Shown here piece by piece: positions 25,466 to 33,733 of a stretch of DNA of 39,619 nucleotides. Where the stretch lies: contig JAIXYM010000139.1 of assembly GCA_027490255.1 (NCBI GenBank), forward strand, positions 1-39,619, read 5' to 3'. Within the stretch, counting starts at the first letter, position 1; every line of letters begins with the position of its first letter. The position numbers and the translations under genes are program-made. The notes beneath the pieces were generated by a model. That model made no database searches. It had not been told where the DNA came from and saw nothing but the letters and a program-made list of their open reading frames with translations. Source of the stretch: Oxalobacteraceae bacterium. Lineage in GTDB: Bacteria > Pseudomonadota > Gammaproteobacteria > Burkholderiales > Burkholderiaceae_D.

Positions 25466-26226
25466 ACCAGTGGCTCCTGCCGTTCGGGCGTCGCGTACAG
25501 CGTACCTGCGCCATAGTAAGCAGAAATTTTTTCTTCTTCGAGCATGGTGATTTGGTCAGCATTGCGCAGACCTGGCACGTCGGAGAACTGATGCGCCAGA
25601 ATCGCGTGTACCTTCACGTGTTCTTTTGTGATGCGCGCAAACGGTACCGGCAGCATGACGGTACGATCCGAATCATTGAGTTTCACTTCAATGTAGCGGA
25701 ACATCATTTCCGAACGATCCATCCACAGCTCGCTAACGGTGCCAGCCACTTCATTATCATCGCCCACCACCGGCAAACCGCGCGGATCATGATCCCGTGT
25801 AGCTACGCCGTACTCAGGCTGAGTACGCAGCGGAACAATCTTCGCTTCGCCTTCGGGCGTGTGATCGGGTACGTCAGCACGATTGGCCCAGGAACCCGGT
25901 CCCACGCCGGCGAGCAGCGGGTTGCCAGTCGGTTCGATCGGTGCGCCGATATAGCGATGGCGTGGTTCGGCTTGCAGGAACTCTGGCGGTTGCGGCGGGT
26001 AAGGCATGACCACCTCGTCGCCGTTGGCCATCAGATAAGTCTTGGGTGTGGGTATGGGCGGCCAGCCGTCCATTTTGACCGGTGGGGTACGGCCGGAATC
26101 CAGCGGATAACCGTCACGGTGATTTTCCTGCAGCAGGTAATACACCAGACCGAAAAAGAAAATCCAGAACAAATACAGCACGAGCTGTGCCACATCGACG
26201 TATTGGGTGATGGCCATTGTTTCCAT
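25462..26226 (-). CDS. puhA: Photosynthetic reaction centre H subunit
   Basis: 254 residues, the usual length. One N-terminal membrane helix (DVAQLVLYLFWIFFFGLVYYLLQENHR-like region), then a cytoplasmic domain with the RC-H motifs GYPLDSG, PKTYLMANGDEVVMPYP, GNPLLAGVGPGSWANRAD and GTVSELWMDRSE. It caps L and M at the quinone side and governs proton delivery to QB. AAGGAGACG precedes the ATG at 26226. A 194-bp gap separates it from lhaA upstream; no TGT-N12-ACA site is visible there, so it may share the lhaA promoter or use one I cannot identify. Confidence 0.96.
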   Translation of the reverse strand: METMAITQYVDVAQLVLYLFWIFFFGLVYYLLQENHRDGYPLDSGRTPPVKMDGWPPIPTPKTYLMANGDEVVMPYPPQPPEFLQAEPRHRYIGAPIEPTGNPLLAGVGPGSWANRADVPDHTPEGEAKIVPLRTQPEYGVATRDHDPRGLPVVGDDNEVAGTVSELWMDRSEMMFRYIEVKLNDSDRTVMLPVPFARITKEHVKVHAILAHQFSDVPGLRNADQITMLEEEKISAYYGAGTLYATPERQEPLV

Positions 26227-26420
26227 GATGCGTCTCCTTCCTTACGTTGGGCCCCGCGCAAAACACTGAGCCCGGGGAACTGCTTTTAGCTTTTCTCGAA
26301 TTGCGTCAAAAAGTAATCGAGTCAATTTGCCAGCGAAAGCTGCTCAGACGGCGCTGCTTACGGCTGGCTGATGCCCTGATGCTTGATGCGGTAAATCTTT
26401 ACTGCCGACATTCATGCGGA

Positions 26421-27851
26421 CTAGCCGGGAAACTCCGCCAGCCCGAACTTCTGCTGTGATCGCCTCGGCAGCGCATTGCGCCGTACCAGCGGACCAATGG
26501 CCACCAACACGCCAAATAGCAGATACATCTCCAAGTGATACACAAAGCTGTAACCCGTCACCGGTGAAATCAGACTTTCGCCCAGCCATCCCGCGTTCGC
26601 TAGTGCGCCAATCACGTCCTTGATCATGCCGCCCGCTGCAATCGATGCGCCTGCGGCAGTGGCCTGCACCGCGCCCCAGGCGCCCAGTGCCAGTCCTGCG
26701 TCCTCACCCTGCGCCAGACCCATGGCCATGGTCAGTGTGCCGACCGAAAACAATCCACTACCCACGCCAATCAGAAAAGCGCCGGCCCGAAACATGTTGG
26801 GCGCATCCAGCGGTCCCGAAAAAATCACTAATGCGAAGGCGGGCAGTCCCGCCAGCGCGCCCATGGCAGCAAGCCGAACCGGATCCACGCCGCGTGTCAG
26901 CAACGCCGCCGCTAGGCCGAATGCGAGCAGTGCGCCACACGCTGTCATCGCGGTAAGCAGGCTAGTGGCGCCCACGCTCAAATGCAGTACCTGCCCACCA
27001 TAGGGCTCGAGAATGATGTCCTGCATATTGAAAGCGCAGGTACCGACTCCCACCGTCCACAAAAATCGTTTCACGCCAGGCCGGCCGGCAAAGGCGCGCC
27101 ATTGCGTACGGAAATCATCCGCGTCATTCACCTGCCGCGCCCGATCCCGGTTCATTGCTTCCTGCTTCCACAGCGCGTTCAGGTTCAGCCAGATCACGGC
27201 GACGGCCGAGCCTTGCACGACCTGAATCAGGCGCAGTGGACTGAAATCCGCTAGCAGCCAGCCGTAAATGGCACCGCTTCCGACCAGTCCCAGCAACAGC
27301 ATCGTGTACATCAGCGCTACCACGCGTGGCCGCGACTCGGGCGCCGCCAGATCGGTGGCCAGCGCCAGACCAGCGGTCTGGGTGACTTGCATGCCTGCCC
27401 CAACAAGAAGGAAGGCCAACGCAGCGCCGACACGGCTGACCCACAGCATGCCCGGCTGTGGCTGGCTCAGTGCGAGCAATCCGAAGGGCATGATGGCCAA
27501 ACCACCGAAGAGCAGCAGGGTCCCTATCCACAAATACGGTAACCGTCTTAAGCCCAAGGCTGAACGGTGGGTATCCGAGCGAAAGCCAATGAGTGCCCGC
27601 ATGGGTGCAAACACCAAAGGCAGCGCTACCGAGATGGCAACCCACCAAGCAGGCACACCCAGTTCAACGATCATCACCCGGTTCAGCGTACCGACCAGCA
27701 GCGCAGTCGCCAGCCCGATCGACAATTGGAACATGGACAGGCGCAGCAACCGCGATAGAGGCAGATCCGGTGTTGCCACATCGGCAAAAGGCATCCACCG
27801 CGTGCCCATGGAATTCGCTAGTTTTCGGGTGTATTGCCTCAACAGCTTCAT
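26421..27851 (-). CDS. lhaA: LH1 assembly protein LhaA (PucC family transporter-like)
   Basis: 476 residues, about 12 membrane spans, major-facilitator-like PucC family. It is required for LH1 assembly. Motifs: LSRLLRLSMFQLSIGLATALLVGTLNRVMIVELGVP at the start of the membrane part, LIGFRSDTHRSALGLRRLPYLW (MFS loop) and GVGSGLFSVGTLTMAMGLAQGEDAGLALGAWGAVQA near the end. I start at ATG 27851, which has GGGAG upstream; a GTG at 27881 would add 10 residues. In most purple bacteria lhaA follows bchFNBHLM; here it is the first gene of its strand and borders argS, with paired PpsR-type sites upstream. Confidence 0.93.
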   Translation of the reverse strand: MKLLRQYTRKLANSMGTRWMPFADVATPDLPLSRLLRLSMFQLSIGLATALLVGTLNRVMIVELGVPAWWVAISVALPLVFAPMRALIGFRSDTHRSALGLRRLPYLWIGTLLLFGGLAIMPFGLLALSQPQPGMLWVSRVGAALAFLLVGAGMQVTQTAGLALATDLAAPESRPRVVALMYTMLLLGLVGSGAIYGWLLADFSPLRLIQVVQGSAVAVIWLNLNALWKQEAMNRDRARQVNDADDFRTQWRAFAGRPGVKRFLWTVGVGTCAFNMQDIILEPYGGQVLHLSVGATSLLTAMTACGALLAFGLAAALLTRGVDPVRLAAMGALAGLPAFALVIFSGPLDAPNMFRAGAFLIGVGSGLFSVGTLTMAMGLAQGEDAGLALGAWGAVQATAAGASIAAGGMIKDVIGALANAGWLGESLISPVTGYSFVYHLEMYLLFGVLVAIGPLVRRNALPRRSQQKFGLAEFPG

Positions 27852-27919
27852 GCCGCTCCCATGGCTGGGCCAATTGACCACAACATTTATGAAAGCACTC
27901 TAGAGCGGCACGCTTAGAC

Positions 27920-27962
27920 TGTCAACTAAAGTTTACTTATTATAGGTAAATTTAGGTTGACA
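27920..27962 (-). promoter_or_regulatory. Paired PpsR/CrtJ-like operators upstream of lhaA
   Basis: Read on the minus strand: TGT-N12-ACC (27962-27945), 7 bp, AGT-N12-ACA (27937-27920). Each palindrome has one changed base in an outer half-site, but inner arms and spacing fit the tandem arrangement seen upstream of bchI, crtE and bchC. A perfect TATAAT lies in the spacer on the minus strand (27944-27939); its -35 is weak. The pair sits 69 bp before the chosen lhaA start. Confidence 0.6.
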
Positions 27963-27981
27963 CAAGCGCTAGAATCGCCGA

Positions 27982-28057
27982 TGCTGAAGCTGTGCTGCAT
28001 TGCGGCACAAGAAGTAGCTCTATCTCCTCTCACAGGCGCCTGCGGGCGCCTTTTTTT
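27982..28057 (+). ncRNA. Candidate small RNA between lhaA and argS
   Basis: About 76 nt predicted. It contains a hairpin TGTGCTGC-ATT-GCGGCACA (27991-28009, eight pairs with one G-U), an unstructured stretch with CTCCTCTC (28025-28032), then a textbook intrinsic terminator. A TAGAAT at 27970-27975 could be its -10 (weak -35), putting the start near 27982. No plus-strand gene lies between crtC (ending at 21781) and here, so the plus-strand terminator has nothing else to terminate. The CU-rich segment could pair with GGAGA-type ribosome-binding sites such as those of bchX, pufM and puhA. Existence and targets are inference. Confidence 0.4.
28034..28057 (+). terminator. Intrinsic terminator upstream of argS
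   Basis: AGGCGCC-TGCG-GGCGCCT, seven G/C-rich pairs, followed by a run of seven T (28051-28057). Orientation is plus only; on the minus strand the hairpin is not followed by T. It ends a short transcript begun in the lhaA-argS gap rather than any known gene. Confidence 0.85.
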
Positions 28058-28199
28058 GCCGCCGCGCCGCCACGATGCCGCGGGCGGTCGGCAAGCCCGA
28101 ATGCCCATTGCCGTTTTCAGAACTGCAAAAGGGCGGCATGGGCCCGTTATAATCAGCGCTTTGTCAGCGCGATTGCGCGACGCATACGATCCCCCGCCC

Positions 28200-29936
28200 A
28201 TGCATCCCCGACACAAAGAGCAGATTGCGGCACTTTTTTCCGAAGTTGCAGCGCCCGTACTTACTGGAACCGACCACGCCATTCCCGACATCACACTGGA
28301 GCGGCCGCGCGATCCCTCCCATGGCGACCTTGCTTGCAATCTTGCGATGCAGCTCGCTCGTGCGCTGAAAAAAAATCCGCGCGAACTGGCGCAACAATTC
28401 GCCGAAGCGTTGATGGCACATCCGGCGCGTCAGGGTTTGATTGATGCGGTTGAAGTTGCCGGCCCCGGCTTCATCAATCTGCGTGTCGCGCTGTCAGTAA
28501 AACAGGATGTGATTCGTCGCGTATTCATCGATGCGCAATGCTTCGGTCGCACCAACGATGGCAAAGACCACAAGGTACTTGTTGAATTCGTCTCCGCCAA
28601 TCCGACCGGACCACTGCATGTCGGTCATGGACGTCAAGGCGCGCTGGGCGATGCAATTTGCGCGCTGCTTGAAGCGCAGGGCTTTGCAGTTTTGCGCGAG
28701 TTTTATTACAACGATGCCGGTGTGCAGATCGCAACGTTGGCCACTTCGGTGCAATCGCGTGCGAGGGGTAGCAAGCCGGGTGATGCTGACTGGCCAGAGT
28801 CGGCTTATAACGGCGATTACATTGCCGACATTGCTAATGATTTCCTTGCAAAGAAAACCGTATCAGCTGCCAATGGCGAGCCGGTGACAGCCAGCGGTGA
28901 TATTGAGGATATTGAATCCATACGTCGTTTCGCGGTGACTTACTTGCGTCACGAGCAGGACCTCGATCTGCAAGCATTCGGTGTGCGCTTTGATAATTAT
29001 TATCTCGAGTCTTCGCTCTACAGCGATGGCAAGGTCGAGGCCGCTGTTGAGGCGCTCAAAAAAGCAGGTAAGACTTTCGAGCAAGATGGTGCGCTCTGGT
29101 TGCGCAGCACCGACTATGGTGATGACAAAGACCGTGTGATGAAAAAATCTGACGGTACCTATACTTACTTTGTACCCGATGTCGCTTATCACATCACCAA
29201 ATGGCAGCGCGGTTACACCAAGGTCATCAACGTGCAGGGTAGTGATCACCATGGCACGATTGCGCGCGTGCGCGCCGGCTTGCAGGCAGCCGGTCAGGGC
29301 ATACCGGAGGGGTATCCTGATTACGTGCTGCACAAAATGGTCACCGTGATGAGAAACGGTGAGGAAGTCAAAATCTCCAAACGTGCGGGTTCTTATGTGA
29401 CGCTGCGCGATCTGATCGAATGGTCGGCTGGCGATGTCACGGATGCTGACGGAAAGCGTGATCTGACGCGCGGCCGTGACGCGGTAAGGTTCTTTCTCAT
29501 CTCGCGCAAGGCCGATACCGAGTTCGTGTTCGACGTTGATCTCGCGCTGGCGCAGTCGGATGAAAACCCTGTTTATTACGTACAGTACGCCCATGCACGA
29601 ATTTGCTCGGTACTTGCGCAGTGGGGTGGTGACGAAGCCCCATTGAAGCAGGTTGATCTATCCCCGCTGGTGGCACCGCGCGAGGCATCGCTGATGGCCA
29701 AAATTGCGGACTATCCTGATGTGCTTAAAAAAGCCGCGGAAGAACTCGGGCCGCATCAAATCGCATTTTATTTGCGCGATCTCGCAGGTGAGCTGCACAG
29801 CTACTACAATGCGGAACGCGTGTTGGTGGATGACGTCGCACTCAAAGAAGCGCGCCTTGCGCTGCTGCTGGCGACACGTCAAGTATTGGCCAATGGATTG
29901 GAATTGATCGGTGTCTCGGCACCGTCCCGTATGTGA
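28200..29936 (+). CDS. argS: Arginyl-tRNA synthetase
   Basis: 578 residues, class I aminoacyl-tRNA synthetase. An N-terminal Add-1 domain recognises tRNA-Arg; the ATP-binding HIGH equivalent is [24 protein letters not shown] and the later [16 protein letters not shown] region complete the active site; the C-terminal alpha-helical anticodon-binding domain ends the protein ([23 protein letters not shown]...). I start at ATG 28200, where family similarity begins ([13 protein letters not shown]); the frame runs further upstream through the terminator region and is not coding there. TATAAT at 28148-28153 is a possible -10. This is the first core chromosomal gene to the right of the PGC. Confidence 0.95.
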   Translation: MHPRHKEQIAALFSEVAAPVLTGTDHAIPDITLERPRDPSHGDLACNLAMQLARALKKNPRELAQQFAEALMAHPARQGLIDAVEVAGPGFINLRVALSVKQDVIRRVFIDAQCFGRTNDGKDHKVLVEFVSANPTGPLHVGHGRQGALGDAICALLEAQGFAVLREFYYNDAGVQIATLATSVQSRARGSKPGDADWPESAYNGDYIADIANDFLAKKTVSAANGEPVTASGDIEDIESIRRFAVTYLRHEQDLDLQAFGVRFDNYYLESSLYSDGKVEAAVEALKKAGKTFEQDGALWLRSTDYGDDKDRVMKKSDGTYTYFVPDVAYHITKWQRGYTKVINVQGSDHHGTIARVRAGLQAAGQGIPEGYPDYVLHKMVTVMRNGEEVKISKRAGSYVTLRDLIEWSAGDVTDADGKRDLTRGRDAVRFFLISRKADTEFVFDVDLALAQSDENPVYYVQYAHARICSVLAQWGGDEAPLKQVDLSPLVAPREASLMAKIADYPDVLKKAAEELGPHQIAFYLRDLAGELHSYYNAERVLVDDVALKEARLALLLATRQVLANGLELIGVSAPSRM

Positions 29937-29949
29937 GCAGGATGTGAAC

Positions 29950-30624
29950 ATGCAGCAGGAAAAAATGCATTCTTCGGGCAAAAGCGTTCATCCGCGTCGC
30001 GAGCGAGGCGGCACGCTGACGGGCATTATTGTGGGGCTCATTCTGGGTTTGCTGATCGCCGTTGGTGTCGCCATCACAATCACCAAGACGCCTCTGCCCT
30101 TCGTGGACAAGATCAGCAAGACGGCGCGGCCAGCCGGTGAACTGGGCGACCCAAACAAGACCTTGCCTGGCGGTGCGCGCGAGCGTCGCGAGCAGCTCAC
30201 AGACAAGGACCCGGCGGTTCAGCAAGCCCTACCCGCACCGGTGGTTACGCCCCAAGTCAACCCGCAAGTCACACCGCAAGTGACCCCGCAAGTGACCCCG
30301 CAGGTGACTACGCCGCCAGCATCGGAGCGCTCGCGTGACAAGGAAAAGACGCCCCCGGCGCCAGCAGTCGATCCTGCACCTGATGAGCGCTTCACCTATT
30401 ATTTGCAAGCGGGCGCATTCCGCGAACCCAATGATGCCGAAGCGACCAAGGCCAAACTGGCTTTGATGGGTGTGGCCGCAAGCATCGCTGAACGCCAGTC
30501 CGATTTGGGTACGCTGTATCGTGTTCGCGTGGGTCCGTTCGCTGATGTCGAGACCATGAATCGCACACGCGTACGACTGTCCGATAATGGTGTTGATGTG
30601 GCCGTGGTTCGCGTACCAAAATAA
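29950..30624 (+). CDS. SPOR-domain cell-division-type protein
   Basis: 224 residues. Layout: basic cytoplasmic N-terminus, one membrane span (LTGIIVGLILGLLIAVGVAITI), a long Pro/Gln linker, and a C-terminal SPOR domain of ~75 residues (YYLQAGAFREPNDAEATKAKL... YRVRVGPFADVETMNRTRVRL). SPOR domains bind denuded septal peptidoglycan; the architecture is FtsN-like. The linker contains a four-residue repeat QVTP/QVNP. ATG 29950 is chosen with AGGA 7 bases upstream; it lies 13 bases after argS. The order argS-SPOR-dsbA-SDR is familiar from Burkholderiales. Confidence 0.88.
   Translation: MQQEKMHSSGKSVHPRRERGGTLTGIIVGLILGLLIAVGVAITITKTPLPFVDKISKTARPAGELGDPNKTLPGGARERREQLTDKDPAVQQALPAPVVTPQVNPQVTPQVTPQVTPQVTTPPASERSRDKEKTPPAPAVDPAPDERFTYYLQAGAFREPNDAEATKAKLALMGVAASIAERQSDLGTLYRVRVGPFADVETMNRTRVRLSDNGVDVAVVRVPK
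30253..30312 (+). repeat. 12-bp coding repeat in the SPOR-protein linker
   Basis: Five consecutive 12-bp units of the form CARGTSAMMCCG, encoding (QVxP)n. Third and fourth units are identical, so the number may vary by slippage without breaking the frame. Confidence 0.8.
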
Positions 30625-30724
30625 GCGTTTGTATCAAGTTGTCGCGGTCAGCGACCTTACCGATTTGCGCCGTTTGTTTTGATAATTTTTATTTTTTTAT
30701 CTTTAGCTCGTAACAGGACATCTC

Positions 30725-31378
30725 ATGCGACTGATTCAAAAACTTCTGGTGCTGACTAGCTTCAGTTTGATTGCACTTTGTGCGAGCGCATCACCCTCCA
30801 ATCCGGTTGAGGGCGTGGATTACCAGCGCTTGCCTCAGGCCCAGCCAACTGAATCCGGCAAAAAAATCGAGGTGCTTGAGTTTTTCTGGTACGGCTGCCC
30901 GCACTGTTTTGCTTTCGAGCCTGCGCTCTCCGACTGGGTAAAGAAACGTGGGGATCAGATCGTGTTCAAACGTATTCCGGTGGGCTTTCGCGAATCTTTC
31001 GTGCCACAGCAAAAGCTGTACTTCGCGCTGGAAGCTTTGAACCGCTTTGATGTGCACAAAGCCTATTTCGATGCGCTGCACGTCGGCCGTCAGCGTCTGG
31101 ACAAAGACGACTTGATTATTGATTTTGTCGAGAAGCAGGGTATCGACCGCAAGAAGTTTCTTGATGTCTTCAACTCCTTCAGCGTGCAGTCCAAGGTGAA
31201 TCGTGTTCGTCAGATGCAGGATGCTTATCGCATCGAAGGCGTGCCCACCATCGTCATTGATGGTCAGTACGTGACCTCGCCTTCGATTGTCGGCGCGACT
31301 ATGCGTGGACAACCCGAGGCGGCGATGAACATGGCGACCTTGCAAGTCATGGACGCGCTGATCGCCAGAAAAAAATGA
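30725..31378 (+). CDS. dsbA: Thiol:disulfide interchange protein DsbA
   Basis: 217 residues. A Sec signal peptide (residues 1-22, ending CASAS) is followed by a thioredoxin-fold domain whose active site is FFWYGCPHCFAFEP with Cys58 and Cys61. It also has the cis-Pro region YRIEGVPTIVIDGQY. DsbA introduces disulfides into periplasmic proteins and is needed for c-type cytochrome export in many bacteria; PufC would be one client here. The 100-bp upstream gap is AT-rich with a GATAAT near 30681-30686, a possible -10. Confidence 0.94.
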   Translation: MRLIQKLLVLTSFSLIALCASASPSNPVEGVDYQRLPQAQPTESGKKIEVLEFFWYGCPHCFAFEPALSDWVKKRGDQIVFKRIPVGFRESFVPQQKLYFALEALNRFDVHKAYFDALHVGRQRLDKDDLIIDFVEKQGIDRKKFLDVFNSFSVQSKVNRVRQMQDAYRIEGVPTIVIDGQYVTSPSIVGATMRGQPEAAMNMATLQVMDALIARKK

Positions 31379-31391
31379 GTTCTATTTTTCG

Positions 31392-32189
31392 ATGAAGCGC
31401 GTCTTCATCACTGGCGCGTCCAGCGGGTTGGGGCTGGCGCTAGCACGAGAATACGCATCGCAGGGCGCACAGCTAGGTCTTCTGGCGCGGCGTGAAAACG
31501 TTTTGGCAGAATTCCTTGCTTCGCTGCCCAATGCGCAGGCACATCGTACTTACGCTGTTGATGTCAATGACCATGCGGCGCTCGCTGCAGCGGCCAGCGA
31601 TTTCATGGCTCATGCGGGCGGTATTGATGTCGTGATCGCCAATGCGGGCATTTCTTATGGCACGTTGACCGAGCGGCCTGCGGATCTGGCGGTGTTTGAC
31701 AAGATCATCCAGACCAATCTGGTGGCGACCGTCGCGACCTTTTCACCATTTATTACAACGATGAAGTCGCAAGCGGCGGCCGGGCAGCGCGGCATGCGAC
31801 TGGTCGGTATCGCCAGCGTCGCCGGCATTCGTGGTTTGCCCGGCGCCGAAGCCTACAGCGCGTCTAAAGCCGCAGTGATCAGCTATTGCGAATCGCTGCG
31901 CGTCGCATTGCGTCGCCATGCCATCGAGGTCGTGACTATCGCGCCGGGTTACATCGATACACCTATGACGCAGATTAATACCTATCCCATGCCTTTCCTG
32001 ATGCCAGCGGATGCGTTTGCACGGCAAGCGGTCAGAGTGATTGCGGTAGGCCGCAGCTATGTCGTAATTCCTTGGCCGATGCGCGGTGTCTCATGGTTGC
32101 TTCGTTGTTTGCCCAACTGGTTATATGACCGTGTAATGGCGCGCGCGCCTTACAAGGCCTCGTATCAGGAATTCAACGACGCACCATGA
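31392..32189 (+). CDS. Short-chain dehydrogenase/reductase
   Basis: 265 residues, classical SDR. Cofactor motif TGASSGLGLALA near the N-terminus with LLARREN (Arg residues suggest NADP preference), NAG at IANAGISYG, catalytic Ser in VGIASVAG and YSASK with catalytic Tyr and Lys. The C-terminal hydrophobic RGVSWLLRCLPNWLYDRVM could associate with the membrane. It starts 13 bp after dsbA and overlaps the next gene by four bases (ATGA). Substrate unknown. Confidence 0.85.
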   Translation: MKRVFITGASSGLGLALAREYASQGAQLGLLARRENVLAEFLASLPNAQAHRTYAVDVNDHAALAAAASDFMAHAGGIDVVIANAGISYGTLTERPADLAVFDKIIQTNLVATVATFSPFITTMKSQAAAGQRGMRLVGIASVAGIRGLPGAEAYSASKAAVISYCESLRVALRRHAIEVVTIAPGYIDTPMTQINTYPMPFLMPADAFARQAVRVIAVGRSYVVIPWPMRGVSWLLRCLPNWLYDRVMARAPYKASYQEFNDAP

Positions 32190-32983
32190 CTCTGCTGACT
32201 GATGCGATCGGCCAAGAGCATGCGGTCATTGATCCTGCCCGGCCGCCGCGCATTGTGTCGCTGGTGCCTTCGGTCACCGAGCTGGTGTGTGATTTGGGTT
32301 TGTCTTCTTGGCTGGTAGGTCGCACCGGGTTTTGCGTTCATCCTCAGCCCCTGTTGGCGGATGTGCCCAAGATTGGCGGCACCAAGGATGTGAACATCGA
32401 CAAGATACGTGCGCTCGCGCCCACCCATCTGATTGTCAATATCGATGAAAATGAAAAGCCTACGGTGGATGCGTTGGCGCGCTTCATTCCGCATGTCATC
32501 GTCACGCATCCGCTGGCGCCGGAAGATAACCTCAATTTGTACAGGCTGCTGGGCGGTGTTTTTAATGCGAGCGAAAAAGCTGAGCAATTGTGTGGAGTTT
32601 TTGCTCGCGAGTACGAAACGACACGCGCACTTGCACAATCATCGCCTTACCGTGTGCTGTATTGCATCTGGAAAGATCCTTGGATGACGGTATCGCGCGA
32701 TACCTATATTGCGCGCATGCTGGCCTTGATCGGCTGGCAGCAGTGCGAGATCAAGTCGGAAAAACGCTACCCCGACTTTCGTTGGGATTCGGCGCTCGTT
32801 GATGAGGTCGACGAAGTATTGTTATCCACCGAGCCATTTAATTTCACTGAAATACACTCAAATGCTCTCGAAATTCAGCTGGGGAGGCCGGTGCGTCTAG
32901 TGGATGGCGAGCGATTATCTTGGTACGGCAGTCGGGCGATTGCAGGGATGGCTTATTTGAGGGAGCTTTCGGCCGCGCGTTAA
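32186..32983 (+). CDS. Helical-backbone metal/cobalamin receptor (BtuF-like)
   Basis: 265 residues, the fold of ABC-transporter substrate-binding proteins for vitamin B12 and siderophores: PRIVSLVPSVTELVCDLGL at the start, then VGRTGFCVHP, VPKIGGTKDVNIDKIRALAPTHLIVN and a long helix. There is no signal peptide or lipobox before this domain, so it seems to stay in the cytoplasm unless the real start is upstream; the ATG used overlaps the SDR stop. No permease or ATPase gene is nearby. Cytoplasmic members of this group exist in betaproteobacteria; role not known. Confidence 0.8.
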   Translation: MTLLTDAIGQEHAVIDPARPPRIVSLVPSVTELVCDLGLSSWLVGRTGFCVHPQPLLADVPKIGGTKDVNIDKIRALAPTHLIVNIDENEKPTVDALARFIPHVIVTHPLAPEDNLNLYRLLGGVFNASEKAEQLCGVFAREYETTRALAQSSPYRVLYCIWKDPWMTVSRDTYIARMLALIGWQQCEIKSEKRYPDFRWDSALVDEVDEVLLSTEPFNFTEIHSNALEIQLGRPVRLVDGERLSWYGSRAIAGMAYLRELSAAR

Positions 32984-33102
32984 GAGTGTGTTTCGGCGGT
33001 GGACAAATAGATTTGCCGACTGAACAAAGCTGAGAGCTTGTACAGCTGAAAAATGGCACCCAATCTTTGATTTGCCATAGCGCCACGCCGCACAGCGATA
33101 CT

Positions 33103-33495
33103 TTATTTTTTCTTGTTCAGTCGGATGATCAGACGCAGAATCTCACGAGCCAGATGGCGTTCGTTCTCGTCCAATTCTTGCAGGCTGTTCAGCAATCGAA
33201 GATCAACAGACGAGAGCTGGGCAGCCTGTCCTTTCCCCTTGCCGACTTCATTGCCAAACCGTAGCCAGTCAGCGGGTACATCCAGCCAACTCGCCAGAGC
33301 GCGCAACTTATCTTGGGTGGGAATAGATTCACCGTGCAACCATTTACGCGCAGCGTGTACGGTTACGGACTGTCCCTGAAAGCGATGATTAAACTCTCGG
33401 GCAAGTTCGGTGGGGCTGCGGGGCGAGTAACTGGCGTTGCTCAGCGCTTGCCGCAGTCGCTCGCTGAATGCCATACGCTCTTCTAATGAATTCAT
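33103..33495 (-). CDS. XRE-like helix-turn-helix regulator
   Basis: 130 residues. The N-terminal ~80 residues form a helix-turn-helix domain: SPTELAREFNHRFQGQSVTVHAARKWLHGESIPTQDKLRALASWLDVPADWLRFG. A C-terminal helical segment (LRLLNSLQELDENERHLAREILRLIIRLNKK) probably dimerises it. There is no Shine-Dalgarno before ATG 33495; an in-frame ATG at 33474 preceded by AGAAGAG is an alternative. A 20-bp palindrome just upstream of the start is a likely autoregulatory site. The gene is convergent with the metal-receptor gene; targets unknown. Confidence 0.8.
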   Translation of the reverse strand: MNSLEERMAFSERLRQALSNASYSPRSPTELAREFNHRFQGQSVTVHAARKWLHGESIPTQDKLRALASWLDVPADWLRFGNEVGKGKGQAAQLSSVDLRLLNSLQELDENERHLAREILRLIIRLNKKK

Positions 33496-33505
33496 AGAAG
33501 GAAAT

Positions 33506-33525
33506 ATTGCACGTACGCGTGTAAT
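33506..33525 (-). promoter_or_regulatory. Palindrome upstream of the XRE-type regulator
   Basis: ATTGCACG-TACG-CGTGTAAT: seven of eight arm positions are complementary. It lies 10 bp before the regulator's first ATG, where a repressor would block its own promoter. Site for this regulator by inference. Confidence 0.5.
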
Positions 33526-33733
33526 AGTCAGTATTCTCAGCCCATACCGTCTGTAAAAAACACGCTAATTTAATCTTGCGCAATCTTCTCAAGGGAATAT
33601 TCGTAGGGTTCCTGATTAAAAGTTACTGTGAAAAAACTAACTACGGGTTTGATCTGTAGACGAAGGCTAGTTATGTGACGACTATGTTTAAAAGAAAAAA
33701 ATTCTGCTGAATAGATAGACAGTCTTTGCTTGA

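Noticed and set aside
27957..27985. A plus-strand promoter using TTGACA at 27957-27962
   Set aside because: A good -35, but no acceptable -10 at 16-18 bp; the TAGAAT at 27970 is only 7 bp away. The sRNA start is therefore proposed from TAGAAT with low confidence.
28021..28199. N-terminal extension of ArgS from 27957
   Set aside because: The frame runs through the intrinsic terminator and a TATAAT-like box, and ArgS family sequence begins at 28200.
5764..30312. CRISPR array
   Set aside because: The repeats at 5764, 21772 and 30253 are direct tandem units of 7, 14 and 12 bp without spacers, and no cas genes are present.
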